41,341 bases of DNA from Sedimentisphaerales bacterium (GCA_016928975.1 JAFGJR010000093.1:1-41341); one strand, 5' to 3'; positions 17,856-26,818 are shown, counted from the first letter of the stretch. Program-made: numbers and translations. Notes: generated by a model from the letters alone, not told the origin.

Positions 17856-19847
17856 ATGCTGAATCGTGGGTGTGTGTCGGTCGTGACGATGCTTGCCATG
17901 GTCCTGCCTGTGCAGGCGGCGAAGACGATCTTCATCCCGACGAAGATCGATGGGCCCATTCACGATCCGGGGCGGCACAGCTACTGGTTCGGGCCGTTCT
18001 GCGAGTGCGCGTCGGTGCTGGACTTCGACGGCGATGGGGACCTGGATATTGCTTGCGGTCGCAACTGGTACGAGGCGCCCGACTGGACCAAGCACGCGGA
18101 CTTTCGCGACGGCGCCGAGACCAACGGCCCGGAGACCGATGACAACAGTGAGTCCGCTATGGACGTCAACTTCGATGGTCGGACGGACATCGTCAGTTCC
18201 GGATGGATGTTCCTCAAAGGCGCGTTCTGGTACGAGAACCCGGGCAGAAAGGGCGTCGTCTGGAAATCCACGCGCATCCATCAGGCCATCAACATGGAAG
18301 GCGTGATTCATGGCGATATCGACAGTGACGGCGACGACGATATCCTGTGCAATCACTGGGCTTTGGTCAAAGGCCAGGGTGTGACGTGGCTGGAGCATAT
18401 CAACAAGGCTCCATGGTTTGTGGAACACGTCGTCGGGACCCAGGGCGACATGCATGGCAACGGCCTGGGTGACATCAACGGCGACGGTCGCGTGGACATC
18501 GTGACGCAGATCGGCTGGTACGAGCAGCCGCGACGCGCAAGCGACACGCCGTGGACGTTCCATGCGGACTATGAGTTCAAGGCCGACAAGGGGCTCGGCG
18601 GGCCGGCGTCGCATCCGATCGTCATCTACGACGTAGACCAGGACGGCCGCAATGACATCATCATCGGCGCCTCGCACAACTACGGCATGGCCTGGCTCCA
18701 ACAGAAGGTAGATGAAACGGGCAAACGAAGCTTCACCACGCACTGGGTAGAGACCGACTACAGCCAGTTCCACACCTTCGCGATGGGCGATCTGAATGGC
18801 GATGGTATGCCTGACCTTGTGACCGGCAAGCGGCTCTTCGCTCATCATGGCCGGGACATCGGCGCGTTCGATCCTCTCTACACGTTCTGGTACGATATCA
18901 AAGGCGGGCAATTCGAGCGGCACATCCTCTCGTACAATCACCTGCCGTATTATCCGGAAGAACGAGGGGTCAATCCACCCCCCAATTACGTGGTCAGTGC
19001 TGGCATGAAGCTCTGCATTGCCGACATGGACAAGGACGGCCGCAATGACATCGTCATCGCCGGCAAAGGCGGCCTGTACATCTTCTATAATCGCGGCTAT
19101 CCACCTACGCTGCCCCGACTCCACAAGCTCGCGCCGGAAGAGACGTATCCCACCTGGCGCGAATGGCCCGCGTATCAGGTCCTTTTCAACAGCAAGGACC
19201 TGACCGGCTGGAAGGTACCCGAGGGCGACAACGGGCACTGGAAGGTCATCGACGGCGTCATCGATTACGACGCCCAGTCCGAAGCCAGAGGGGACAAGAA
19301 CCTCTGGACGCAAGAGTCGTTTGGCGATTTCGCCCTCCACGTGGAATGGCGGTTCAAGGGGACGTCTGGCCTGTACCCGATGCCTACCATTCTGCCCGAT
19401 GGCTCGTACAAGACCGACGCTGGCGGCAAGGTGATCGAGACACCGACTCCGAACGCGGATTCGGGCATTCTGCTTCGCGGCTCGGGCCGGGGGCAGGTCA
19501 ACTTGTGGTGCTGGCCCATCGGCTCGGGGGAGATGTGGTCGGTTCGCAACGATAGGAGCCTGACGCCCCAGCAGCGAGCGGCGGCTGTGCCGAAGGTCCC
19601 GGCAGACCGCCCGGTCGGGCAGTGGAATTCGATGGATATCACCCTGGTCGGCGACCGCGTCACGGTGATGCTCAATAGCCAGCTCGTCATCGAGGATGCC
19701 CAGGTGCCCGGCCTGCCCGAGCGCGGTCCCATCGGTCTGCAACATCACGGCGGCATCGATCCCAAGACCGGCCGGCACGGCCCCGCCTCCAGCCTGATCC
19801 AGTTCCGCAACATTCTGATTCGGCGGCTGGGGGAAGGGGATCGGTAA
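17856..19847 (+). CDS. FG-GAP repeat protein fused to DUF1080 (3-keto-disaccharide hydrolase domain)
   Basis: 663 aa, signal peptide ending near VQAAKT. Residues about 45-420 contain FG-GAP/VCBS-type calcium-binding loops such as DFDGDGDLDIA, DVNFDGRTDIV, DINGDGRVDIV, DVDQDGRNDII and DMDKDGRNDIV, indicating a beta-propeller. From about residue 440 (YQVLFNSKDLTGWKVPEG) to the end is a DUF1080 domain, a jelly-roll of the 3-keto-glycoside hydrolase/lyase type. It is probably extracytoplasmic and may cleave 3-keto sugars made by the Gfo/Idh/MocA enzymes nearby. ATG 17856 has AAAGGG about 9 bases upstream. The aldo/keto reductase gene follows after 34 bases. Confidence 0.88.
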   Translation: MLNRGCVSVVTMLAMVLPVQAAKTIFIPTKIDGPIHDPGRHSYWFGPFCECASVLDFDGDGDLDIACGRNWYEAPDWTKHADFRDGAETNGPETDDNSESAMDVNFDGRTDIVSSGWMFLKGAFWYENPGRKGVVWKSTRIHQAINMEGVIHGDIDSDGDDDILCNHWALVKGQGVTWLEHINKAPWFVEHVVGTQGDMHGNGLGDINGDGRVDIVTQIGWYEQPRRASDTPWTFHADYEFKADKGLGGPASHPIVIYDVDQDGRNDIIIGASHNYGMAWLQQKVDETGKRSFTTHWVETDYSQFHTFAMGDLNGDGMPDLVTGKRLFAHHGRDIGAFDPLYTFWYDIKGGQFERHILSYNHLPYYPEERGVNPPPNYVVSAGMKLCIADMDKDGRNDIVIAGKGGLYIFYNRGYPPTLPRLHKLAPEETYPTWREWPAYQVLFNSKDLTGWKVPEGDNGHWKVIDGVIDYDAQSEARGDKNLWTQESFGDFALHVEWRFKGTSGLYPMPTILPDGSYKTDAGGKVIETPTPNADSGILLRGSGRGQVNLWCWPIGSGEMWSVRNDRSLTPQQRAAAVPKVPADRPVGQWNSMDITLVGDRVTVMLNSQLVIEDAQVPGLPERGPIGLQHHGGIDPKTGRHGPASSLIQFRNILIRRLGEGDR

Positions 19848-19881
19848 CGATCAATTGACAACGCTTTTGAAAGGAACCGTC

Positions 19882-20844
19882 ATGTACGAACGGAAGCCCT
19901 CTCCGGGCAATTCTGAATTTCAGATTTCGAATTCCGAATCCTCTTGCAGTCGCCGCCGGTTCCTCGCTACTGCTCTCGCCGGTGCAGGCGTCGTCGTGGC
20001 TGGGTCCAGCCTGTCCGCCGAGGCGCAAGGGCGCAGGAAGGCTGGCAAGCTGCGGGCGACCGACCTCGTGACGTTGGGCTCGACCGGCATCAAGGCCACC
20101 CGGCTCGCCCAGGGCACCGGCTGGAACGGCGGAGGCCGCGCCTCTGAGCACAGCCGGATGGGCATCAAGGCGTTCACGGAGCTGATTCGTCGCGGGGTGG
20201 ACCAGGGGGTTGCGTTCTTCGACACGGCCGACCTCTACGGGTCGCAACCTTACCTTGGTACGGCTCTCAAGGGTGTGCCGCGGGACAAGTACATCCTGTC
20301 GAGCAAGATTTGGCCGCGAAAGGAGTATTGGAACCTGCCTTCCGGCGGGGCCAAAGAGGAGGTGGATCGCTTCCGCAAGGAGCTGAACACCGACATCCTC
20401 GACATCTGCCTGATTCACTGCATGATGGACGCAGAGTGGCCGAAGCAGTTCGAGCGCATCCGGGACGAGCTATCCGAGTTGAAGCAGAAGGGGGTTGTGC
20501 GGGCGGTCGGGGTTTCCTGCCACGACCACGAAGCCCTGAAGATCGCCGCTGCTCATCCCTGGGTGGACGTCATTCTCGCCCGCATCAACAACGTGGGCAA
20601 AGGGGCCGAGATGGACCTGCCGCCTGAGGAAGTGGCGCCCGTCCTCAAGCAGGCCCGCGCCAACGGCAAAGTGGTTCTGGGTATGAAGCTCTTCGGCGCG
20701 GGCGCGCTCGCCAAGCCCGAGCAGAAGGATGCCTCCCTGAAGTACGTGTTCCAGAATCAGTTGGTGGATGCAGTCACGATCGGGATGATGAAGCCTAATG
20801 AGGTGGACGACACGATGCGGCGAGTGAGCAGTGCTCTCGCGTAA
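19882..20844 (+). CDS. Aldo/keto reductase, Tat-exported
   Basis: About 320 aa. A twin-arginine signal (CSRRRFLATALAGAG, R24-R26) precedes the barrel. The AKR catalytic tetrad is visible as D114 and Y119 (in FFDTADLYG), K142 (in LSSKIWP) and H179 (in CLIHCM). AKRs reduce carbonyls with NAD(P)H; an exported form implies folding with cofactor before transport. ATG 19882 is chosen because AAAGGA lies 6 bases upstream and it precedes the signal; a TTG at 19855 is possible but poor. The first 23 residues are an unusually long polar tail. Residues about 10-20 are encoded by an AT-rich segment unlike its neighbours, possibly an inserted repeat. Confidence 0.88.
   Translation: MYERKPSPGNSEFQISNSESSCSRRRFLATALAGAGVVVAGSSLSAEAQGRRKAGKLRATDLVTLGSTGIKATRLAQGTGWNGGGRASEHSRMGIKAFTELIRRGVDQGVAFFDTADLYGSQPYLGTALKGVPRDKYILSSKIWPRKEYWNLPSGGAKEEVDRFRKELNTDILDICLIHCMMDAEWPKQFERIRDELSELKQKGVVRAVGVSCHDHEALKIAAAHPWVDVILARINNVGKGAEMDLPPEEVAPVLKQARANGKVVLGMKLFGAGALAKPEQKDASLKYVFQNQLVDAVTIGMMKPNEVDDTMRRVSSALA
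19909..19940. repeat. AT-rich, palindrome-containing segment inside the AKR signal region
   Basis: This stretch contains GAATTTCAGATTTCGAATTC-like sequence with overlapping TTCGAA and GAATTC palindromes, in a GC-rich neighbourhood. It encodes about residues 10-20 of the aldo/keto reductase, before the twin arginines. It looks like an intergenic-type repeat inserted in frame; this is inferred from composition only. Confidence 0.35.
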
Positions 20845-20860
20845 TTGCGATCTGCGATTG
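20845..20860 (+). repeat. Short repeat directly after the AKR stop (copy 1)
   Basis: TTGCGATCTGCGATTG begins immediately after the TAA stop of the aldo/keto reductase and matches 26261-26276 at 15 of 16 positions. An AT-rich stretch at 20882-20907 with related AATCGTAATTCGCAAATCG sequence could fold back on it. The remainder of the 167-base gap holds a possible TATATA -10 element (20950-20955) with a poor -35 (20928). Confidence 0.4.
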
Positions 20861-21011
20861 GCCACGGTCCTCCTAAGTCATGAATCGTAATTCGCAAATC
20901 GTAAATCCCAGGCGGTTCTCCTGCAATTTGCGGGGCCTGGGGAACGTCCTATATACGCACTGGAGGACAATCGGTGGTCCTCTTTCGGCCTGTTCCGGGC
21001 TTCCGTGAGGT

Positions 21012-22562
21012 ATGGTGAAGATAGCGTTGATCCTGACGGTTCTGGCTTCCAGCGGCGTCGAACCCTCGTGCTATGAGAGTTCAAGCGTTTTGGCACGGCG
21101 CGGCCCGATCGATGAGCTGGTCTTCGGGCGGTTGGAGCAACTGGGCATTCCGCCGGCCAGCCTGTGCTCAGACGCTGTATTTGTCCGCCGTGCTTACCTG
21201 GACGTGGTTGGCACGTTACCCACCGCCCAGGAGGCGAGGGCCTTCCTGGCGGATCGAGACCCCAACAAGCGCAGCGTCCTGGTCGATCACCTGCTGGAGC
21301 GAGAAGAGTTCGCCGACTACTGGGCGATGAAGTGGGGCGACCTGCTGCGGGTGAAATCGGAGTTCCCGATTAACCTGTGGCCCAATGCCGTGCAAGGGTA
21401 CCATCGCTGGATCCGGACCTGCATCAAGGAGAACACGCCGTATGACCGGTTCGTGCGGGAAATGCTGACGGCCAGCGGCAGCAACTTCCGCGTGCCGCAA
21501 GTGAACTTCTGCCGGGCGGTCCAGAGCAAGGAGCCGCAGGCACTGGCGCAGGCCGTGGCGCTGACGTTCATGGGCATACGTCCGGACGGTCTGTCGAATC
21601 AGCAGTGGTCGGACATGGCGGTCTTCTTCTCGCACCTCGGCTACAAGTCCACCGGCGAATGGAAGGAGGAGATCGTCTACTTCGATCCTAACGAGAAGAA
21701 CCCGAAATCGGACACGACGGGGGTCTTGCCGGATGGGACCAGAGTCACGCTATCGGCGGGACGTGATCCTCGGGAGGCCTTTGCTGGCTGGTTAACGGCT
21801 CCTGGCAATCCCTGGTTCGCTCGCAACATCGTGAATCGCATCTGGTCGTGGTTGCTGGGACGCGGCATTGTCCACGAGCCGGACGACATCCGTCCGGACA
21901 ATCCGCCGAGCAGTCCCGAGCTGCTGGCCTTCCTGGAGAAGGAATTGGTTGCGGCCCGGTTCGATCTCAAGCATATCTATCGCCTGATCCTGAACTCGCG
22001 GACCTATCAGCTCTGCTCCATCCCCAGAAGCGACAAGCCCGAGGGCACGGCGAATTTCGCGAGTTACCCGCTGCGACGGCTGGAAGCGGAGGTGCTCATC
22101 GACGCGCTCAACCAGATCACCGGCACGACCGAGAAGTACTCCAGCGCCATCCCGGAGCCGTTCACGTTCATTCCGGAAGACCAGCGATCCATCTCACTGG
22201 CGGACGGGAGCATCACCAGCTCGTTTCTCGAGATGTTTGGACGGCCCCCGCGCGATACCGGACTGGAATCCGAGCGGAGCAATCGCGCGACCGCCGACCA
22301 GCGGCTGCACATGCTCAATTCGAGTCACATCCAGCGCAAGATCGAGCAGGGCCCAAGACTGCAATCGTTGATGCAATCGAGACGCAAGCCGCAGCAGGTT
22401 GTCGATGAACTGTACTTGACGATTCTCTCGCGTTTCCCCACGGGCGAGGAGCGCAAGATCGTCGCGGCGTACGGTCAGACCGGCGGCGCGAGGCCGCGCG
22501 AGGTTGCCATCGACCTGGCCTGGGCACTGATCAACAGCGAGGAATTCCTCTATCGGCATTGA
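21012..22562 (+). CDS. DUF1549/DUF1553 domain protein
   Basis: 516 aa with a short hydrophobic N-terminus (probable signal). DUF1549 covers about residues 30-235: DAVFVRRAYLDVVGTLPTAQEA, YWAMKWGDLLR and GYHRWIRTCIKENTPYD. DUF1553 follows from about 260: REAFAGWLTAPGNPWFARNI, then NRIWSWLLGRGIVHEPDD and YPLRRLEAEVLIDALN. These domains are expanded in Planctomycetota, where they pair with DUF1501 proteins, as here. This one lacks the N-terminal cytochrome-like CxxCH domain found in many relatives. Function is unproven; degradation of complex glycans is suspected. GAGG lies only one base before ATG 21012, so GTG 21015 is a possible true start. Its stop overlaps the DUF1501 start. Confidence 0.85.
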   Translation: MVKIALILTVLASSGVEPSCYESSSVLARRGPIDELVFGRLEQLGIPPASLCSDAVFVRRAYLDVVGTLPTAQEARAFLADRDPNKRSVLVDHLLEREEFADYWAMKWGDLLRVKSEFPINLWPNAVQGYHRWIRTCIKENTPYDRFVREMLTASGSNFRVPQVNFCRAVQSKEPQALAQAVALTFMGIRPDGLSNQQWSDMAVFFSHLGYKSTGEWKEEIVYFDPNEKNPKSDTTGVLPDGTRVTLSAGRDPREAFAGWLTAPGNPWFARNIVNRIWSWLLGRGIVHEPDDIRPDNPPSSPELLAFLEKELVAARFDLKHIYRLILNSRTYQLCSIPRSDKPEGTANFASYPLRRLEAEVLIDALNQITGTTEKYSSAIPEPFTFIPEDQRSISLADGSITSSFLEMFGRPPRDTGLESERSNRATADQRLHMLNSSHIQRKIEQGPRLQSLMQSRRKPQQVVDELYLTILSRFPTGEERKIVAAYGQTGGARPREVAIDLAWALINSEEFLYRH

Positions 22563-23899
22563 TGCGGATGGCAAATATGAGCACACCAATCTCCAGGCGT
22601 GATGTCATGCGTCGCGGTCTCTGCGGGGCCGCCGTTCTTGTTTGTAGTGCGCGGTCAGGGGCACGAGCAAGTCCGAAACCCGCCCCTGTGACGGCGAAGG
22701 CCAAGGCCGTCATTCAAATCTGGATGTGGGGCGGCCCGGCGCACCTGGACACGTTCGATCCCAAACCTAGTGCGGGCAACGACTACTGCGGCCCGCTGAA
22801 CAAGCCGATCCCCACGAACGTGGACGGGATCATCATCGGCGAGCTGCTTCCCCTGTTGGCCAAGCAGGCGCACAACTACTCGATCATCCGCAGCATGACT
22901 CACGGCATCAACTCCCACGAGACTGCGGCGTACATGGTCCAGACCGGTCGCGCCCCCGGCGGTAAGGAGGTCTATCCCTGCGTCGGCGCCGTCGTCTCGC
23001 TGTTCAAGGGGTACGACGCCGGATACAGCGGGCTGATTCCGCCCTACATCGTGCTCACCGAGCTGCAAGGCCGGTTCTCCGAGGCGGGATTCCTTGGGTC
23101 CCGCTACAAGCCCTTTGCCACCGGCGGCGACCCGGCGAGGAATCCGTTCGTCGTGGAGGGCGTTGTCGCGCAAGGCATCTCCGAGAAGCGTCAGGAGAAT
23201 CGACGCGGACTTCTTCACGATCTGAACACGCTCGGGCGCGCCATGAAAGACGACGCGCAATTGGCGGCCTCCCAGCAATGTGAAAAGCAGGCCTATGACC
23301 TGATCCTTGGTGACGGGGCCAAGGTGTTCGACCTTTCGCAGGAGAAGGATGACCTGCGGGAGCAATACGGCCGCAACACGTTTGGACAGTCCTGCCTCAT
23401 GGCGCGGCGCCTTGTCGAGCGGGGCGTCCCCTATGTCACCATCAACTCCAAGGGCTGGGACACGCACAAGCAGCACTTTCAGGCCATGCGCCGCAAACTG
23501 CCGGAGATGGACAAGGGCATGGCAACCCTGCTCCAGGATCTGTCGGACCGCGGCCTGCTGGATAGCACGATCGTCTGGTGGAGCGGCGAGTTCGGCCGAA
23601 CGCCGAAGATTTTGTGGGAGCCGCCCTGGAGCGGCGGACGCAACCACTACGGTAAGGTCTTCTCCGCCGTGGTCGCCGGCGGCGGATTCAAAGGCGGCCG
23701 CGTCGTCGGCGCCTCGGACGACAAAGGCGAAGAGGTAAAAGAGCGGCCGGTGTATCCGGTGGACCTGATCGCGAGCATGTATGGCTTGCTTGGCATCGAC
23801 GGCGAGGCAAAGCTGCCTCATCCGCAGGGCTTGAAAGTCAGCGTGTTGCCTTCCGCCGCCGGCGTCAGCACAGGTGGGCGGTTGAAAGAGATCATGTAG
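22562..23899 (+). CDS. DUF1501 domain protein, Tat-exported
   Basis: About 445 aa. A twin-arginine motif SRRDVMRRGL near the N-terminus precedes a sulfatase/alkaline-phosphatase-like fold of DUF1501: IQIWMWGGPAHLDTFDPKP, SIIRSMTHGINSHETAAYM, NSKGWDTHKQHF and WWSGEFGRTPK. These carry the Asp, His and Glu residues expected at a metal site. The family is almost always encoded after a DUF1549/1553 gene in planctomycetes. ATG 22562 overlaps the upstream stop by one base (TGATG); ATG 22568 and 22577 are alternatives. The PPC-like protein gene follows after 15 bases, so the three genes form one unit. The substrate is unknown. Confidence 0.88.
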   Translation: MRMANMSTPISRRDVMRRGLCGAAVLVCSARSGARASPKPAPVTAKAKAVIQIWMWGGPAHLDTFDPKPSAGNDYCGPLNKPIPTNVDGIIIGELLPLLAKQAHNYSIIRSMTHGINSHETAAYMVQTGRAPGGKEVYPCVGAVVSLFKGYDAGYSGLIPPYIVLTELQGRFSEAGFLGSRYKPFATGGDPARNPFVVEGVVAQGISEKRQENRRGLLHDLNTLGRAMKDDAQLAASQQCEKQAYDLILGDGAKVFDLSQEKDDLREQYGRNTFGQSCLMARRLVERGVPYVTINSKGWDTHKQHFQAMRRKLPEMDKGMATLLQDLSDRGLLDSTIVWWSGEFGRTPKILWEPPWSGGRNHYGKVFSAVVAGGGFKGGRVVGASDDKGEEVKERPVYPVDLIASMYGLLGIDGEAKLPHPQGLKVSVLPSAAGVSTGGRLKEIM

Positions 23900-23914
23900 G
23901 TCGTGGGGCAGTCT

Positions 23915-26245
23915 ATGCAGCGGCGCGCCGTACAAAGCACAGCGATTCTTCTGATGATTGCGACAGCAGCGCAGGCGCAGAACAGTCCGCGGATCGGATA
24001 CGTCTATCCGGCTGGCGGCCAGCGCGGCACGACGGCTCAGATCGTGGTCGGCGGGCAGTACCTCAACGGCGCCGCCCTCGCGTGTTTCTCCGGCGCAGGC
24101 GTTCAGGCCGTGGTGGTCGAGCACGCCAAGCCGCTGACGCAGCGGGAGTTCAACGACCTGAGAGAGAAGCTGAAGGTACTCCAGGACAAGAGATCGGCGG
24201 CGACCAAAGGCAGGAGGCCAGCGCCACCTGCCGCAACGAGGGAGAAACGCGCAGGACAGGACAGCACGCAACCTTCCACGGAGCCGAACGAGCCGTCGGA
24301 ATGGACGGCTGAGGACGAGAAGATGGTTGTGGAAATCCGGAAGAAGCTCCTCAACGCTCCGAACCGGCAGGCCAACCCCGCGATCTCCGAACGGGTCAAG
24401 CTCACCGTCACAGTGGCGCCGGATGCCGAGTGCGGCCAGCACGAGCTGCGCCTGACCACCGCCACAGGCTTGACGAACCCGATCCTGTTCTATGTCGGCG
24501 AGCTGCCGGAATTCAGCGAGAAGGAGGCGAGAGAGATCGCCGAGCTCGAGGTGGAGAATCCCCGCGCGGCGAAGGCGCTGGCGCGAGCAGAGATGACGAT
24601 CACGCTGCCGGCCGTCATGAACGGTCAGATGCTGCCCGGTGGCGCGGACCGCTTCCGGTTTGCAGCGACCCAGGGGCAGCGCCTGGTCATCGCTGCCCGC
24701 GCGCGGGAGCTGATTCCGTACCTGCCCGACGCCGTTCCGGGCTGGTTCCAGGCCACTCTGGCGCTCTACGACAGCCAGGGGAACGAGGTGGCGTACGACG
24801 ACGACTACCGGTTCAATCCTGACCCGGTCCTCCACTATGAGATCCCCAGAGACGGCGAATACGTGATCGAAGTGAAGGACTCCATCTATCGCGGACGCGA
24901 GGATTTCGTCTATCGCGTCACGGCGGGCGAGCTGCCGTTCATCACGAGCATCTTCCCGCTTGGCGGTCCGACAGGGACCGAGACGAGCGTCGCGCTAAAG
25001 GGCTGGAATCTCCCTGTGGACAAGTTGACGGCGAGCTTCGGAGACACTGAGGTTGGAAACCACCAGCTCTCGGTCCGCAAGGACGGTCAGGTCTCCAATC
25101 TCGTTCCGTTCGCCGTGGACACATTGCCGGAGTGCCTGGAGCGGGAGTGGAACAACCAGCCGCAGAACGCCCAGCCGATCACGATGCCGATGATCGTGAA
25201 CGGTCGCGTTGACAGGAGCGGCGACAGCGACGTGTTCCGCGTTGAGGGACGCGCCGGCAGCGAGGTCGTCGCCCAAGTGTACGCTCGTCGGCTGAACTCG
25301 CCGCTGGATTCGGTTCTCCGGCTGACCGATGCCTCCGGCCGGCAGCTTGCGGCCAACGATGATCACGAAGACAAGGGGGCAGGCTTGACCACGCACCATG
25401 CGGATTCCTATCTCCATGTCACATTGCCTGCCGACGGGACGTACTACGTGCATCTGGCCGACGCACAGAACAAGGGAGGAGCGGAGTATGCCTACCGGTT
25501 GCGTATCGGTGCGCCACAGCCGGACTTCGAGCTGCGGATCGTCCCGTCCAGCGTCAACGTTCGCGGCGGGGCCACAATTCCCTTGACTGTCTACGCCCTC
25601 CGCAAAGACGGCTTCGCGGGGGACATCGCGCTGCTTTTGAAGGATGCGCCGGCCGGCGTTACGCTCGGCGGCGGCTGGGTGCCTGCCGGTCAAGAGAAGA
25701 TACGCGTCACGCTGACGGTTGCGCCATCGCCGACGCGAGAGCCGTTGAACCTGTTGCTGGAAGGCCGTGCCGCGATTGACGGGCGCCAGGTGGTCCGCCG
25801 GGTCGTGCCTGCGGAGGATATGATGCAGGCGTTCTTCTATCGCCATTTGGTTCCCGCCAGGCAGCTCAGAGTGTTCGTCTCCGGGCGCGGCGTGGCCCGA
25901 GTGCCCGTGAGAATCCTGGGCGAGACCCCCGTCAGAATTCCCGTGGGCGGGACCGCGCGAGTCCAATTGGCAGCGCCGCCAAATGTGCTGGCGGGCAGGG
26001 CGCGACTCGAATTGAACGAAGCGCCGGAGGGAATCACCGTGGAGAAGGTCGAGCCCTCCCGCCGGGGCGTTGATCTGTTGTTGCATAGCGACGCCGCGAA
26101 GGTCAAAGTGGGGCTGAAAGGAAATCTGATCATCGACGCGTTTGCCGCCAGGGCTCCTGCCTCGGGCAACCAGAAAGCAAAGGCAAACCGTCCCCGCGTT
26201 CCGTCGGTCACCCTGCCGGCCATACCCTTCGAAATCGGCCCATGA
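23915..26245 (+). CDS. Large secreted protein with pre-peptidase C-terminal (PPC)-like domains
   Basis: About 776 aa, signal peptide to TAAQAQ. It starts with an IPT-like segment (PRIGYVYPAGGQRGTTAQIVV) interrupted by a charged, Lys/Glu/Pro-rich linker (about 75-145). Two PPC-like beta domains follow: GGADRFRFAATQGQRLVIAA with DYRFNPDPVLHYEIPRDGEY, and SGDSDVFRVEGRAGSEVVAQ with LNSPLDSVLRLTDASGRQLA and ADGTYYVHLADAQ. The C-terminal beta-rich part is not assigned. Such proteins commonly follow DUF1549/DUF1501 pairs in planctomycetes and may bind substrate or cell surface. ATG 23915 is preferred over GTG 23903, though neither has a clear ribosome-binding site. Confidence 0.82.
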   Translation: MQRRAVQSTAILLMIATAAQAQNSPRIGYVYPAGGQRGTTAQIVVGGQYLNGAALACFSGAGVQAVVVEHAKPLTQREFNDLREKLKVLQDKRSAATKGRRPAPPAATREKRAGQDSTQPSTEPNEPSEWTAEDEKMVVEIRKKLLNAPNRQANPAISERVKLTVTVAPDAECGQHELRLTTATGLTNPILFYVGELPEFSEKEAREIAELEVENPRAAKALARAEMTITLPAVMNGQMLPGGADRFRFAATQGQRLVIAARARELIPYLPDAVPGWFQATLALYDSQGNEVAYDDDYRFNPDPVLHYEIPRDGEYVIEVKDSIYRGREDFVYRVTAGELPFITSIFPLGGPTGTETSVALKGWNLPVDKLTASFGDTEVGNHQLSVRKDGQVSNLVPFAVDTLPECLEREWNNQPQNAQPITMPMIVNGRVDRSGDSDVFRVEGRAGSEVVAQVYARRLNSPLDSVLRLTDASGRQLAANDDHEDKGAGLTTHHADSYLHVTLPADGTYYVHLADAQNKGGAEYAYRLRIGAPQPDFELRIVPSSVNVRGGATIPLTVYALRKDGFAGDIALLLKDAPAGVTLGGGWVPAGQEKIRVTLTVAPSPTREPLNLLLEGRAAIDGRQVVRRVVPAEDMMQAFFYRHLVPARQLRVFVSGRGVARVPVRILGETPVRIPVGGTARVQLAAPPNVLAGRARLELNEAPEGITVEKVEPSRRGVDLLLHSDAAKVKVGLKGNLIIDAFAARAPASGNQKAKANRPRVPSVTLPAIPFEIGP

Positions 26246-26260
26246 CTTCTGACTTGCCAT

Positions 26261-26276
26261 TTGCGATCCGCGATTG
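26261..26276 (+). repeat. Short repeat after the PPC gene (copy 2)
   Basis: TTGCGATCCGCGATTG, 15 of 16 identical to 20845-20860. It lies 15 bases after a stop codon, also at the 3' side of a gene, and marks the junction between the DUF1501 operon and the nuoN remnant. Confidence 0.4.
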
Positions 26277-26362
26277 CGGGACGAGACGGCAGGCTGTGCA
26301 TGAGGACTGGTAACTCCCCTATGTTCCCGTGGCTTCTCCGCGCGGACAACAGACCGCACAGG

Positions 26363-26803
26363 GTTCGTACGGTGAACCGCGGAGCCTTCAGCGTGGCAGG
26401 GCTCATTGAGTGGCAGATGGGCGCGGATCGCATCGAGAGCTTCACGTGCTTGGGGACCCGCAATCCCAGGCACGCGGTCGCCATGATGCTCTTCCTGTTC
26501 TCTCTGGTGGGCCTCCCGCCACTGGCAGGTTTCGCCGTCAAGTAGATTCTGATTCCTCCTCTTTGGCAACATCGATTCGCGTGGGTCGTGGCCGCGGTGC
26601 CGGCAAACACGCTTTTCAGCCTCTTCTACTACATGCGCATCGCGCGTGCCATGTACTTCAATCGAAGCAACCTGATCCCCGTTCGCGTGCCTGGTTTCAC
26701 GGCTGTCTTGTTGACAATTTGCGCCGCCGGGCTGCTCGTCCTCTTCCTCGGCTGGGGTCTCCTCAACAATCTGAGCCTGAGCCTCTTCGGCTTGGCAAAC
26801 TGA
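26363..26803 (+). pseudogene. nuoN: nuoN remnant (NADH-quinone oxidoreductase subunit N, C-terminal third)
   Basis: One reading frame gives VNRGAFSVAGLIE, then GADRIESFTCLGTRNP, then MMLFLFSLVGLPPLAGFAVK, which matches the conserved late region of NuoN (NLGAF, IEDFAGLGRRNP, SLAGIPPTAGF). A TAG stop follows at 26543-26545. The same frame then continues with PANTLFSLFYYMRIARAMYF, again NuoN-like, and ends at 26803. About 145 of the usual 480-500 residues remain, with no start or N-terminal helices and no other nuo gene nearby. This is a decayed fragment rather than a working proton-pumping subunit. The in-frame stop is seen directly; assignment to NuoN rather than a related antiporter subunit is from motif memory. 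Confidence 0.75.
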
Positions 26804-26818
26804 GCCCCGCCGGGTCTG

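Noticed and set aside
22655..24835. Long open frame antisense to the DUF1501 and PPC genes
   Set aside because: The plus strand carries clear family motifs, while the antisense product has no recognisable domain and reads as the complement of high-GC codons. Similar shadows lie antisense at 17817-19778, 4332-5639 and 8434-9408.
26543..26545. In-frame TAG in the nuoN remnant as a recoded (readthrough) codon
   Set aside because: Only the last third of the gene is present and no start or N-terminal helices exist, so decay is simpler than amber readthrough.
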